Of a DNA stretch of 64,000 bases, positions 36,458 to 44,908 are shown piece by piece; the stretch's first letter is position 1; each line of letters begins with the position of its first letter. The stretch is from Litoribrevibacter albus. GTDB taxonomy: Bacteria; Pseudomonadota; Gammaproteobacteria; Pseudomonadales; Litoribrevibacteraceae. Under the pieces are notes generated by a model, which saw nothing but the letters and a program-made list of their open reading frames with translations, did no database searches and was not told the origin of the DNA. A program made the translations under genes and the position numbers. The stretch lies in contig NZ_BSNM01000006.1 in NCBI RefSeq assembly GCF_030159995.1, positions 62,001 to 126,000 of the forward strand, written 5' to 3'.

Positions 36458-36931
36458 ATGTCTGAGAAGTTACAAGTTGAGGCGATTCAGCAGGGTACTG
36501 TGATTGATCATATTCCTGCGGGTCAGGGGATTCGGATCTTGAAGCGATTGCATTTGGAATCGGCCGGAAAGCGTATCACTGTCGGGATGAATTTACCGAG
36601 TAAAAATCACGGCCTGAAAGACATCATCAAGGTGGAAGGTCGTATGTTTACAGAGGATGAGGCGCATCAATTAGCCTTGTTTGCTCCGTCAGCGACCATT
36701 AATGTGATTGATGATTATGAGGTGGTAAACAAGTTTACCATGCAGTTACCGGATACGTTGGAAGGGGTTTTCTCATGCCCGAATACCAACTGCATTTCAT
36801 TGAACGAGCCGGTTAAAAGTTTTTTCTATATCAGCAATAAGACCAGTGCAGAATCGGGCGATTCGGTGGTCAAAATGCGTTGTAAGTATTGTGAAAAATC
36901 GTTCAGTAAAGAGGTAGTGGTAGCCAGTTAA
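36458..36931 (+). CDS. pyrI: Aspartate carbamoyltransferase regulatory subunit
   Basis: The 157-residue regulatory chain binds ATP/CTP allosterically and, through zinc, attaches to PyrB. The nucleotide-binding N-terminal domain (GTVIDHIPAGQGIRIL) is followed by the C-terminal zinc domain with four Cys in CPNTNC and CKYC. GGAGAG precedes the ATG. Its presence shows the dodecameric, CTP-inhibited enzyme, unlike the PyrB/PyrC' form in Pseudomonas at the same chromosomal position. Confidence 0.98.
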   Translation: MSEKLQVEAIQQGTVIDHIPAGQGIRILKRLHLESAGKRITVGMNLPSKNHGLKDIIKVEGRMFTEDEAHQLALFAPSATINVIDDYEVVNKFTMQLPDTLEGVFSCPNTNCISLNEPVKSFFYISNKTSAESGDSVVKMRCKYCEKSFSKEVVVAS

Positions 36932-36977
36932 TTGGCTACCTGTTCTTGCTGGAGTTATGGTTAATATCGCTTTATTG

Positions 36978-36997
36978 CAACCCTGACGTCAGGGTTG
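36978..36997. terminator. 20-bp perfect palindrome between pyrI and yqgF
   Basis: CAACCCTGAC is followed directly by its reverse complement GTCAGGGTTG. As RNA it forms an 8-bp stem with loop ACGU. It lies between two convergent genes, but no T-run follows on either strand, so it may be a Rho-dependent or two-way terminator, or a protein-binding site. Confidence 0.5.
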
Positions 36998-37002
36998 TGT
37001 CG

Positions 37003-37422
37003 CTATGCTTGCTGATCACACCAGTCTTCAAATAGGATTTTGGCGACCATACCATCAACCGAGTTCTCGCCAAAATCGTAGATTCCCTGATCTCTGAAAT
37101 CGTACTTTGCTTCTTCACTGCTCAGGCGTTCATCGACTAATTCGAACGGTTTTCCAAAACGCCCATGTAAGCGATTGGCGAACTTTCGGGCCCGTTTTGA
37201 CATTTCACTTTCGCTGCCGTCCATATTCAGTGGAAGTCCGATTAATAAAATATCGGGTTTCCATTCTTTGATCAGTTTTTCAATTTCCTGCCAATTGGGT
37301 ATGCCGTCTTTGGCTTTCAGCGGAGGAAGTGGTGAGGCCGTTCCTGTAATGGTCTGGCCTACGGCGACGCCAATGCGTTTAATACCATAATCAAAAGACA
37401 AGGCGTGTTTGATGTCGGGCAT
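37003..37422 (-). CDS. yqgF: Holliday junction resolvase-like protein YqgF/RuvX
   Basis: The 139-residue RNase H-fold protein has SFDYGIKRIGVAVGQ, ILLIGLPLNMDGSESEMSKRARKFA and the catalytic DERLSSEEA. Members act in 16S rRNA 5'-end maturation and are also annotated as putative resolvases. It follows yqgE after 34 bp on the same strand, a conserved pair. Confidence 0.95.
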   Translation of the reverse strand: MPDIKHALSFDYGIKRIGVAVGQTITGTASPLPPLKAKDGIPNWQEIEKLIKEWKPDILLIGLPLNMDGSESEMSKRARKFANRLHGRFGKPFELVDERLSSEEAKYDFRDQGIYDFGENSVDGMVAKILFEDWCDQQA

Positions 37423-37456
37423 GAAGTGGTGGTTCCTTGAGATTAAAACAGGGGGA

Positions 37457-38008
37457 TTATGCGTGACCGGCTTCAGAGCTTAACTGATCCGGGTCGATGC
37501 CGAGGGTTTTGGTGGCTGCGTGCAGTTTTTGTTCGATATCAAGATCAAACAGAATGTCGGATTGTGCCGGGCAAGTTAGCCAAACGTTATTGGACAACTC
37601 CTCCTCCAGTTGTCCTGCATCCCATCCTGCATAGCCTAGTGTGACCAGATATTTGCTTGGACCTCTGTGTTCCGCTAATGAAATCAGCATTTCTTTAGAG
37701 GTCGTCAGGTAAGTACCTGGGCCGGTTCTTAGTGAGTTAGAGATAAAATCGGAATCGTTGTGAAGGATGAAGCCTTGGTTGGTGCTGACCGGGCCGCCGG
37801 CTAGTACTGGGGTGTTTTCACTTTCCAGACTGGGGTATACATCCAGTTCGAGCAGGATCTCACTGAGCTTAACGGGCAATGGCTTGTTAATAATCAAGCC
37901 AAGTGCGCCTTCTTCATTATGTTCACAGAGGTAGGTTAGGGAGCCAGTGAATATGTCACCTTGAAGATGGGGCATAGCGATTAAGAAATGATGTCTCAAA
38001 CTATCCAT
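37457..38008 (-). CDS. yqgE: YqgE/AlgH family protein
   Basis: The 183-residue protein has the family motifs FLIAMPHLQGDIFTGSLTYLCEHNEEGALGLIINKPL, LAGGPVSTNQGFILH and LGYAGWDAGQLEEEL. In Pseudomonas the orthologue AlgH affects alginate production; the molecular role is unsettled. The conserved yqgE-yqgF order, after a tonB-like gene, matches P. aeruginosa. Confidence 0.95.
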   Translation of the reverse strand: MDSLRHHFLIAMPHLQGDIFTGSLTYLCEHNEEGALGLIINKPLPVKLSEILLELDVYPSLESENTPVLAGGPVSTNQGFILHNDSDFISNSLRTGPGTYLTTSKEMLISLAEHRGPSKYLVTLGYAGWDAGQLEEELSNNVWLTCPAQSDILFDLDIEQKLHAATKTLGIDPDQLSSEAGHA

Positions 38009-38044
38009 AATGACTCCGAAGTGATTCTATTTATCACTATAGGT

Positions 38045-38992
38045 CTAATACTGCGAAAGAACATTGTTTTTTTGGAATCGCCAGGTTCGAATGATTTCCA
38101 ATTCATCGGTATCTTTTGCTAATTCATCCGGGAACGGTGCAAAGGGTGCGGCTAAGCGAACAATTCGGATTGCGGCATCATCAAGTACTTTATGGCCGGA
38201 GGATTCAAGTACTCGAATCTCTTTTAAGGCGCCATTGGGTAGCAGAGATACCAGAAGTCTAAGATCGCCGAAAATTCCCTTCTGTCGAGCTTTTTCGGGG
38301 TAGTTAAGGTTGCCTATACGCTCCACTTTATCGAGCCAGGCCTTGACATAATAGGCGTCAGAAGCCCGCTTTGTTGAGGTGGTTGTGATGGTGCGAATCC
38401 TTGGACTTCGGGTCAATACTTTTTGTTGGTAATCCAATTCGGCTTCTAAGCTGGCGATTTCCAGAGAGCGCTGTAGTAGACGCTTTGCTGACTTAGGTTG
38501 TTCTGGCTTTGGAACGGGTAGACTGTCTTTGTTAGTGGTCAGGCGTTGAGGCGCTTGAGTTGCAACTACCGCTTCCTGTTCTTGTTGATCGACTTCTGAG
38601 GGCTGAAGCGCTTCCATGGTTGGTGAAGTTTTATTGACCTTCGGTGCCTGGATTTTTGCTTGTTCGGTGGTCGTGAGTTGTTGGGCTTTTTCAATAGGCT
38701 GGCCGCTGCCCAGCTGATTCATCTGAGCTAGAAAGTCTGCATCGTCTGGCTCTTTATGGTGTTCGAACTTGGCTAGGGTGACTTCGATAGTGGTGGGCTT
38801 GTTGGTGGTTTTTAATGCTTCGAAACCGATGCCCATGATCACGATGAGGTGTAACGCAATGGCCATGAACACGGTAAAACCAAGACGATCGGAAGACGAA
38901 ATCTTAGGTGTTATTTGCTGGGGTGTCTGAGGCTGATTATTTGTCGAATGATCAGATGGTAACCCGTTGCTGTTTAATGAACCCGCATGCAT
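38045..38992 (-). CDS. TonB-family energy transducer, TonB3-like
   Basis: The 315-residue protein has a cytoplasmic N-tail (about 1-35), a single TM (FTVFMAIALHLIVIMGIGFEAL, about 38-60), a Gln/Pro/Lys-rich periplasmic linker (about 70-215) and a C-terminal TonB domain (GNLNYPEKARQKGIFGDLRL to IRTWRFQ). In P. aeruginosa the gene at this position (between gshB and yqgE) is tonB3, needed for twitching motility; the same role is inferred here from synteny with the Pil-Chp cluster. No exbB/exbD genes are nearby. Confidence 0.9.
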   Translation of the reverse strand: MHAGSLNSNGLPSDHSTNNQPQTPQQITPKISSSDRLGFTVFMAIALHLIVIMGIGFEALKTTNKPTTIEVTLAKFEHHKEPDDADFLAQMNQLGSGQPIEKAQQLTTTEQAKIQAPKVNKTSPTMEALQPSEVDQQEQEAVVATQAPQRLTTNKDSLPVPKPEQPKSAKRLLQRSLEIASLEAELDYQQKVLTRSPRIRTITTTSTKRASDAYYVKAWLDKVERIGNLNYPEKARQKGIFGDLRLLVSLLPNGALKEIRVLESSGHKVLDDAAIRIVRLAAPFAPFPDELAKDTDELEIIRTWRFQKNNVLSQY

Positions 38993-39119
38993 CGTGATAA
39001 AACTTTAACTGCTTAATGATAAAGGGGTAAAGTTAACGTGCTTAGACGCATCGAGCAAGGAGTTCTGGCTGAATTGTGACACTAATCGACAACTTTTCCG
39101 TCAATAACTGAAGTCGTGA

Positions 39120-39144
39120 CCAACCGCTGTGAAATAGCGGCTGG
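39120..39144 (-). terminator. Hairpin after gshB
   Basis: CCAaCCGCT (39120-39128) pairs with AGCGGcTGG (39136-39144) with one mismatch and a 7-base loop, ten bases past the gshB stop on the minus strand. No U-tract follows, so it is a weak or Rho-assisted terminator. Confidence 0.45.
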
Positions 39145-39154
39145 CCTAAGAATG

Positions 39155-40111
39155 TTATTTTCTCGAATCAAGTTCGGCTTCAATAACGTCCATGAGTTGT
39201 CCTGCGATATCTATACCCGTCTCATTACTGATTTCACGCAAACAGGTCGGACTGGTGACGTTAATTTCTGTCAGGTAATCGCCAATAACATCTAATCCTA
39301 CAAAGTATAGCTTACGGCGTTTAAGTTCATCGGAGACTTGGTTGCAAATCCAACGGTCACGATCACTTAGTGGTCTCACTTCACCGCTTCCGCCAGCGGC
39401 AAGATTGCCTCTGCTTTCACCTGCTGCCGGAATTCGAGCGAGGCAATAAGGAACAGGCTCACCGTTAATCATCAGAATTCGTTTATCGCCCTGGACAATT
39501 TCAGGCAGGTATTTTTGTGCCATGATTTGTTGTTGTCCGTGGTTGGTTAGTGTCTCGATGATTACAGACAGATTCGTGTCTTTTTCTTTTACATGGAAAA
39601 TAGATGAACCGCCCATACCATCAAGGGGTTTGTAGATGGTGTCCTGATGTTTTTGGTGGAAGGCTTTTAATCGTTGGGCATCTTTGGAAACCAGATGCGG
39701 AGGTGTGCACTGAGGGAATGCCGTAGCGTACATCTTCTCGTTGCAGTCCCGTAGGCTTGAAGGCTTGTTAACGATCAGTGTGCCTTGCTGTTCTGCTCGC
39801 TCTAATAAATAGGTCGCATAGATGAATTCATTATCAAAAGGCGGGTCTTTACGCATCAGGATGACGTCCAGTTCGGATAGTTCTATGTCCTGAGTGCTGT
39901 TGAATTCGAACCATTTCTGATCGGATCGGAATACAGTTAGCGATTTGACTGTTGCTCTGGCATGGCCATCTTCAAGATACAAATCTTGAGGCTCCATATA
40001 AAAAAGTTCCCAGTTGCGATCTTGAGCTGCCCATAACATGGCAAGGGAGGTGTCTTTTTTGTAGTGGATGGACTGAATCGGGTCCATTACGATGCCGAGT
40101 TTGATAGTCAT
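39155..40111 (-). CDS. gshB: Glutathione synthetase
   Basis: The 318-residue ATP-grasp enzyme joins gamma-glutamylcysteine and glycine. It has IVMDPIQSIHYKKDTSLAML at the N-terminus, VILMRKDPPFDNEF, YKPLDGMGGSSIF (ATP loop), RGNLAAGGSGEVRPLSDRD and EINVTSPTCLREI. The length matches E. coli GshB (316). It is divergent from pilG, the same layout as in Pseudomonas. Confidence 0.98.
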   Translation of the reverse strand: MTIKLGIVMDPIQSIHYKKDTSLAMLWAAQDRNWELFYMEPQDLYLEDGHARATVKSLTVFRSDQKWFEFNSTQDIELSELDVILMRKDPPFDNEFIYATYLLERAEQQGTLIVNKPSSLRDCNEKMYATAFPQCTPPHLVSKDAQRLKAFHQKHQDTIYKPLDGMGGSSIFHVKEKDTNLSVIIETLTNHGQQQIMAQKYLPEIVQGDKRILMINGEPVPYCLARIPAAGESRGNLAAGGSGEVRPLSDRDRWICNQVSDELKRRKLYFVGLDVIGDYLTEINVTSPTCLREISNETGIDIAGQLMDVIEAELDSRK

Positions 40112-40438
40112 TTGGATACTGTGCCTTAAAAGTTTAGTGCGGGCTATTGTACTGTTTTATAGCGCCTTTAAATATAACCTTTATCGCCTATGATTAGGTG
40201 ACTAAATAGCTAAAATAATCTTGAACTTAGAGTAAATAGTTGGAGTTTTTGTTCGTTTTAATTTCAGCATAGATGTGTTTTTTTGTAATTCTGAGGATTA
40301 GAGCTTTAATTAATATGGATTTAAACTTTAGTTCTATGTTACAACTGACCAGTTAGTGTTTCTTGGCTCGCTGATAAAAAAGGGAGCCTTTTCGCGGCTA
40401 AAACAAGAATTATTGCGAACGGTAGAAAAGGCCGAATT
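40112..40438. promoter_or_regulatory. Divergent promoter region, gshB / pilG
   Basis: This 327-bp A/T-rich gap contains no credible gene. An AACTG-AC-CAGTT inverted repeat lies at 40343-40354, and a weak GGCTC/GAGCC hairpin with a T-tail lies at about 40365-40392, before pilG. Promoters of both genes should be here, but no hexamer pair stood out. Confidence 0.4.
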
Positions 40439-40825
40439 ATGGATGAAAACTTTGAGAGTTTGAAAGTAATGGTAATCGACGATAGTAAAACCATTCGTCG
40501 CACTGCTGAAACTCTACTTAAAAAAGTTGGATGTACTGTTGTGACTGCAACAGATGGGTTTGATGCTCTGGCAAAAATTGCTGATACCCACCCTGATATT
40601 ATTTTTGTGGATATCATGATGCCTCGTCTTGATGGCTATCAGACGTGTGCTCTGATTAAAAACAACAGCGCATTTAAATCAACCCCTGTCATCATGTTAT
40701 CGAGTAAAGATGGCCTATTTGACAAGGCGAAAGGCCGCATCGTGGGGTCTGATGAGTATCTAACCAAGCCGTTCAGTAAAGACGAACTGCTTGGTGCGAT
40801 TAAAGCACATCTCAAGAAAGACTAG
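40439..40825 (+). CDS. pilG: Twitching motility response regulator PilG
   Basis: The 128-residue CheY-like receiver is phosphorylated by ChpA and promotes pilus extension in Pseudomonas. It has the acidic pair in VMVIDDSKTIRRTAE, phospho-acceptor Asp58 (IIFVDIMMPRLDGYQ) and KPF near the C-terminus. It is the first gene of pilG-H-I-J-K-chpA-chpB-chpC. Confidence 0.97.
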   Translation: MDENFESLKVMVIDDSKTIRRTAETLLKKVGCTVVTATDGFDALAKIADTHPDIIFVDIMMPRLDGYQTCALIKNNSAFKSTPVIMLSSKDGLFDKAKGRIVGSDEYLTKPFSKDELLGAIKAHLKKD

Positions 40826-40862
40826 TAAGAACTGAATTGTCTTTATAGAACTGGAGAATAGA

Positions 40863-41243
40863 ATGGCGCGCATATTGATCGTTGATGATTCGCCAACCGA
40901 AACTTATGCTTTTACAACAATTTTAGAAAAGCATGGTCATGAAGTATTAAATGCTGAAAACGGTGCCGATGGTGTGGCACTGGCAAGACAAGAACAACCG
41001 GATTTAGTTTTGATGGATATTGTTATGCCTGGCCTAAATGGCTTTCAGGCTACACGTCAATTGTCAAAAGGTGGTGAGACCGCTCATATCCCGGTAATTA
41101 TTGTAACCACTAAAGATCAGGAAACGGATCGAGTGTGGGGCAAACGTCAAGGCGCTAAAGGTTACCTAGTGAAACCAGTGCAAGAAGACTTGCTAATGAC
41201 GACTGTAAATAAAGCGTTAGCTGGTGAGCCTTTAGACGATTAA
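40863..41243 (+). CDS. pilH: Twitching motility response regulator PilH
   Basis: The 126-residue CheY-like receiver modulates PilG signalling and pilus retraction in the Pil-Chp pathway. It has ILIVDDSPTETYAF (typical of PilH), Asp52 in LVLMDIVMPGLNGFQ, the T/T switch region VTTKDQETDRVWGKRQGAKGYLVKP, and Lys in the last motif. It follows pilG by 37 bp. Confidence 0.97.
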   Translation: MARILIVDDSPTETYAFTTILEKHGHEVLNAENGADGVALARQEQPDLVLMDIVMPGLNGFQATRQLSKGGETAHIPVIIVTTKDQETDRVWGKRQGAKGYLVKPVQEDLLMTTVNKALAGEPLDD

Positions 41244-41278
41244 TTTCACATCATAGAACAACAATAACCTGACATATA

Positions 41279-41806
41279 ATGAATCCATTTAAAATCTTAC
41301 AGGAACTTGCTGCAAAGAGTCGAAACCATGCAGCGGGTTTGCCTGCGCAAGAAGCAGCCGTGAAAACATGGAGCGGTGTGGCTTTTCGAATTGCAGGTGG
41401 ACGTTTCCTTTCTCCCTTAGGTGAAGTAGTCGAGGTATTGGATGTACCTCGTTTTACTCAAATTCCAGGTGTAAAACCTTGGGTTAAAGGGATTGCAAAT
41501 GTACGGGGACGTTTGCTGCCTATTATGGATTTTGCGTCGTATTTGGGAATGACCTCCAATAAATTGATGCGGGCAAGAAAAGTATTGGTTGTTGACTACA
41601 AAGGCATATTGGCCGGACTGATTGTTGATGAAGTGATGGGGATGCAGCACTTCGCATCGGATGAGTTTCAAAAATCGACGACAGAGATTATAGATGAGGT
41701 TCGCCCATACGTTTTGGGGGAGTTTCCGAGGGACGATCGACTGTGGACAGTAATAAGTTTATTTAAGCTGGCTCAGGATCAGGAATTTGTTCAAGTGGCT
41801 GTTTAG
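41279..41806 (+). CDS. pilI: CheW-like adaptor PilI
   Basis: The 175-residue CheW-domain protein links the chemoreceptor PilJ to the kinase ChpA. It has GVAFRIAGGRFLSPLGEVVEVLDVPRFTQIPGVKPWVKGIANVRGRLLPIMDF, the usual CheW receptor-binding core. It lies 35 bp after pilH. Confidence 0.95.
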   Translation: MNPFKILQELAAKSRNHAAGLPAQEAAVKTWSGVAFRIAGGRFLSPLGEVVEVLDVPRFTQIPGVKPWVKGIANVRGRLLPIMDFASYLGMTSNKLMRARKVLVVDYKGILAGLIVDEVMGMQHFASDEFQKSTTEIIDEVRPYVLGEFPRDDRLWTVISLFKLAQDQEFVQVAV

Positions 41807-41858
41807 CAGCTTGGATACTAACTTGTAAGAATAAGAAATGCGGCTGGGAGTCCGAAGC

Positions 41859-43937
41859 ATGAAAGTAGCAGGTGGTATTAATGCCAATAAGCTGTTCGAA
41901 AATCCATTAATGGGGGGATCTGTGGTCCTAATGATCTTAGCGGTCATTGGTCTATTTGTTACCTCATGGATTCAAACGGTAGAAGGCGCTCGAGATAAAG
42001 AATACATTGCAAACGCGGGTGAGTTACGAGTACTTTCCCAGGCGATTGCAAAGAACTCAACGGAAGCTGCGGGCGGTAAGGAAGATGCGTTTACACAGCT
42101 GCAAATGACCCGTCAAGCGTTTGAGCGTCACTGGAATAACCTGCTTCAGGGGAATCCTGAGGTGGATTTACCTCCTAGCCCCGATTCAGTGCAGGCTGAA
42201 ATGGATGCGTTGAAATCAGTTTGGGGGCGTGTTCGTGATAACGCTGACCAAATCCTTGATTCGCAAGAAGTTGTATTGACGCTTCATGAAGTAGCCGCGA
42301 CATTGAACGAAACCATTCCGCAATTACAGATCGAATACGAAGAAGTTGTTGAGATCTTGCTGGAAGTAGATGCACCGGCAGAGCAGGTTGTAATCGCTCA
42401 GAAACAATCGCTGTTAGCAGAACGTATCGTTCGTAGTGTGAACAAGGTACTTGCTGGTGGTGATGATGCGGTACTTGCTGCAGATAACTTCGGTCGTGAT
42501 GCCAGCCTATTTGGTCGTGTGCTAAGTGGCATGCTGGAAGGCAATGTTGCAATGAACATTTCCCAGGTTGAAGATGAAGAAGCGGTTTACAGCCTTGAAG
42601 AAATTTCTGACCTGTTTGAATTCGTAAGCGGTAGCGTTGACGAAATTCTTGATAACTCTCCTGACTTATTCCACGTTCGTGAAGCAGCAAATTCAATCTT
42701 TATCGACTCCCAAGATTTGTTGAAATCTACTTCAGAACTGGCGTTACGTTTCCAAACTCTTTCTGATGATCGTCCATTCTTCAAAACAGCAATGGGTGTA
42801 TACATCTGTTTGATTGCACTGTTCGTTGGTGGTGCAGGATATGGTTACGTTGTATATAAAGAATCTGAAAAAGAGCGTATGGAAGAAGCTGAAAGTAATG
42901 AGCAGAACCAAACCGCTATTTTACGTCTACTGGATGAAATTGCTGACCTTGCAGATGGTGACTTAACCACTCAGGCAACGGTAACTGAAGACTTCACCGG
43001 GGCAATTGCAGACTCCATCAACTTCGCTGTCGACCAGATGCGTGGTCTGGTATCTGCGATTAACGAGACTGCGGTACAGGTATCGGCAGCTGCTCAAGAA
43101 ACACAGGCAACGGCAATGCATTTGGCGGAAGCTTCTGAGCACCAGGCTCAGGAAATTGCGGGTGCATCGGCGGCGATTAACGAAATGGCGGTGTCCATTG
43201 ACCAGGTATCAGCGAACGCTGCGGAGTCATCTGCGGTGGCGGAGCGATCGGTTGCGATCGCGAACAAAGGTGCTGAAGTGGTACAAAATACCATTAATGG
43301 TATGGATACGATTCGTGAGCAGATTCAGGAAACATCGAAACGTATCAAACGTCTGGGTGAATCTTCACAAGAAATTGGTGATATCGTATCTCTGATTAAC
43401 GACATTGCTGACCAAACCAACATTCTATCTCTTAACGCTGCGATTCAGGCATCGATGGCTGGTGAAGCCGGTCGAGGCTTCGCGGTGGTTGCGGACGAGG
43501 TTCAACGTCTTGCGGAACGTTCTGCAGCGGCAACCAAACAGATCGAATCTTTGGTAAAAGCGATTCAGAGCGATACCAACGAGGCTGTTATCTCAATGGA
43601 ACAAACCACTTCTGAGGTGGTGACCGGAGCTCGCTTGGCACAAGACGCGGGTGTGGCACTGGAAGAAATTGAGACAGTATCTAAGAACCTTGCAGACTTG
43701 ATTCAGAACATTTCGAATGCTGCTCGTCAGCAGGCGTCATCTGCTGGTCATATCTCAAACACGATGAACGTGATTCAGGAAATTACTTCTCAGACCTCGT
43801 CTGGTACAACTGCAACCGCGAAGTCTATTGGTAACTTGGCTGAATTGGCGAACCACCTTCGTGAATCAGTGGCAGGCTTTAAGCTTCCAGATTCTGAGTT
43901 GGTTCCGACTGTCGAGGAAGAACACGCCCAGGTTTAA
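41859..43937 (+). CDS. pilJ: Twitching motility chemoreceptor PilJ
   Basis: The 692-residue membrane chemoreceptor of the Pil-Chp system has TM1 (about 17-37), a large periplasmic part with two PilJ-type helical modules (about 45-305), TM2 (about 314-334), HAMP-like, then a signalling domain with tip [36 protein letters not shown]. The tip reads NILSLNAAIQASMAGEAGRG, the PilJ form, differing from ordinary receptors ([16 protein letters not shown]). The ATG at 41859 has GGGAG eight bases upstream and is preferred to one at 41838. The sensor may detect pilus tension or PilA. Confidence 0.96.
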   Translation: MKVAGGINANKLFENPLMGGSVVLMILAVIGLFVTSWIQTVEGARDKEYIANAGELRVLSQAIAKNSTEAAGGKEDAFTQLQMTRQAFERHWNNLLQGNPEVDLPPSPDSVQAEMDALKSVWGRVRDNADQILDSQEVVLTLHEVAATLNETIPQLQIEYEEVVEILLEVDAPAEQVVIAQKQSLLAERIVRSVNKVLAGGDDAVLAADNFGRDASLFGRVLSGMLEGNVAMNISQVEDEEAVYSLEEISDLFEFVSGSVDEILDNSPDLFHVREAANSIFIDSQDLLKSTSELALRFQTLSDDRPFFKTAMGVYICLIALFVGGAGYGYVVYKESEKERMEEAESNEQNQTAILRLLDEIADLADGDLTTQATVTEDFTGAIADSINFAVDQMRGLVSAINETAVQVSAAAQETQATAMHLAEASEHQAQEIAGASAAINEMAVSIDQVSANAAESSAVAERSVAIANKGAEVVQNTINGMDTIREQIQETSKRIKRLGESSQEIGDIVSLINDIADQTNILSLNAAIQASMAGEAGRGFAVVADEVQRLAERSAAATKQIESLVKAIQSDTNEAVISMEQTTSEVVTGARLAQDAGVALEEIETVSKNLADLIQNISNAARQQASSAGHISNTMNVIQEITSQTSSGTTATAKSIGNLAELANHLRESVAGFKLPDSELVPTVEEEHAQV

Positions 43938-43979
43938 CCTGGGTTTGTTGTCTGGCAATAAGAGGAATGGCAATCGCGC

Positions 43980-44858
43980 ATGTCTAGTAAAGACGAAGCC
44001 GATAGAGGTAATGGGCTTCAGAATACGATGTTTGGTCAGTTTGATGACCAAAGCTATGAGCAATGGCGTGCGCTTATCGAGCAGAGAACAGGGCTTCAAT
44101 TAGCTGACCATTTAAGAACATATCTTCAGGGCGGTCTGAATCGCCGAATGAAACTGCATAATATTCATGATTATGAACAGTATCTGGAGTATGTGACTAA
44201 TGAACGAAATGGCATTAAGGAATGGTCAGAATTAATCGATACCTTAACGGTTCAGGAAACCCAGTTCTTTCGACATCTTGATTCATACTCCTTTATCGAA
44301 ACCTATCTTAAAGAGCTTGTTGATTCGTCAGAACGAACAAGGTCAATAGAGATGTGGAGTGTGGGATGTTCGAGTGGCGAAGAGAGTTACAGTTTGGCGA
44401 TGTTGGCCGAGAAAGTGTTAACAGAGAGTGAACACATGGCTAGCTACGGTGTGATAGGAACGGATATTAGTTTATCTGCCATCAGCAGTGCCAAACTTAG
44501 AATCTACAAAGCCAGAAAAGCCGATTGGATTCCTGACCATTATCATCACTGCTTTGACAGGCTGGACAACACAATAAAAATTAAACAACGCATTGCAGAC
44601 CGAGTGTGCTTTGCGCGAGTTAATATTCTGGATCTTGATCGTGTTCCAATACGCGATATGGATATCATCTTTTGTCAGAATTTGTTGATATACCTTAGAA
44701 AATGGCGCCGGAAAGAAGTCGTAAATCGACTGTCTGAACGTTTGAAAGTTGGCGGTATTTTGGTATTAGGCTTGGGTGAGGTTACTGACTGGAGCCACCC
44801 CAAATTAAGACAAGTAGATAGTAGAGACGTATTAGCGTTTGAACGTTTCAAAGCTTAG
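43980..44858 (+). CDS. pilK: CheR-type methyltransferase PilK
   Basis: The 292-residue SAM-dependent enzyme should methylate glutamates of PilJ. It has an N-terminal helical CheR domain (LIEQRTGLQLADHLRTYLQGGLNRRM), QETQFFRHLDSYSFIE, the SAM motif EMWSVGCSSGEESYSLAML and IIFCQNLLIYLRKWRRKEV. AGAGGA is 13 bases before the ATG. It lies 42 bp after pilJ. Confidence 0.95.
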   Translation: MSSKDEADRGNGLQNTMFGQFDDQSYEQWRALIEQRTGLQLADHLRTYLQGGLNRRMKLHNIHDYEQYLEYVTNERNGIKEWSELIDTLTVQETQFFRHLDSYSFIETYLKELVDSSERTRSIEMWSVGCSSGEESYSLAMLAEKVLTESEHMASYGVIGTDISLSAISSAKLRIYKARKADWIPDHYHHCFDRLDNTIKIKQRIADRVCFARVNILDLDRVPIRDMDIIFCQNLLIYLRKWRRKEVVNRLSERLKVGGILVLGLGEVTDWSHPKLRQVDSRDVLAFERFKA

Positions 44859-44908
44859 ATCTTTGAAATGAACAAGCTACAGGACATATAGGTGAGATTG
44901 GAGTCATT

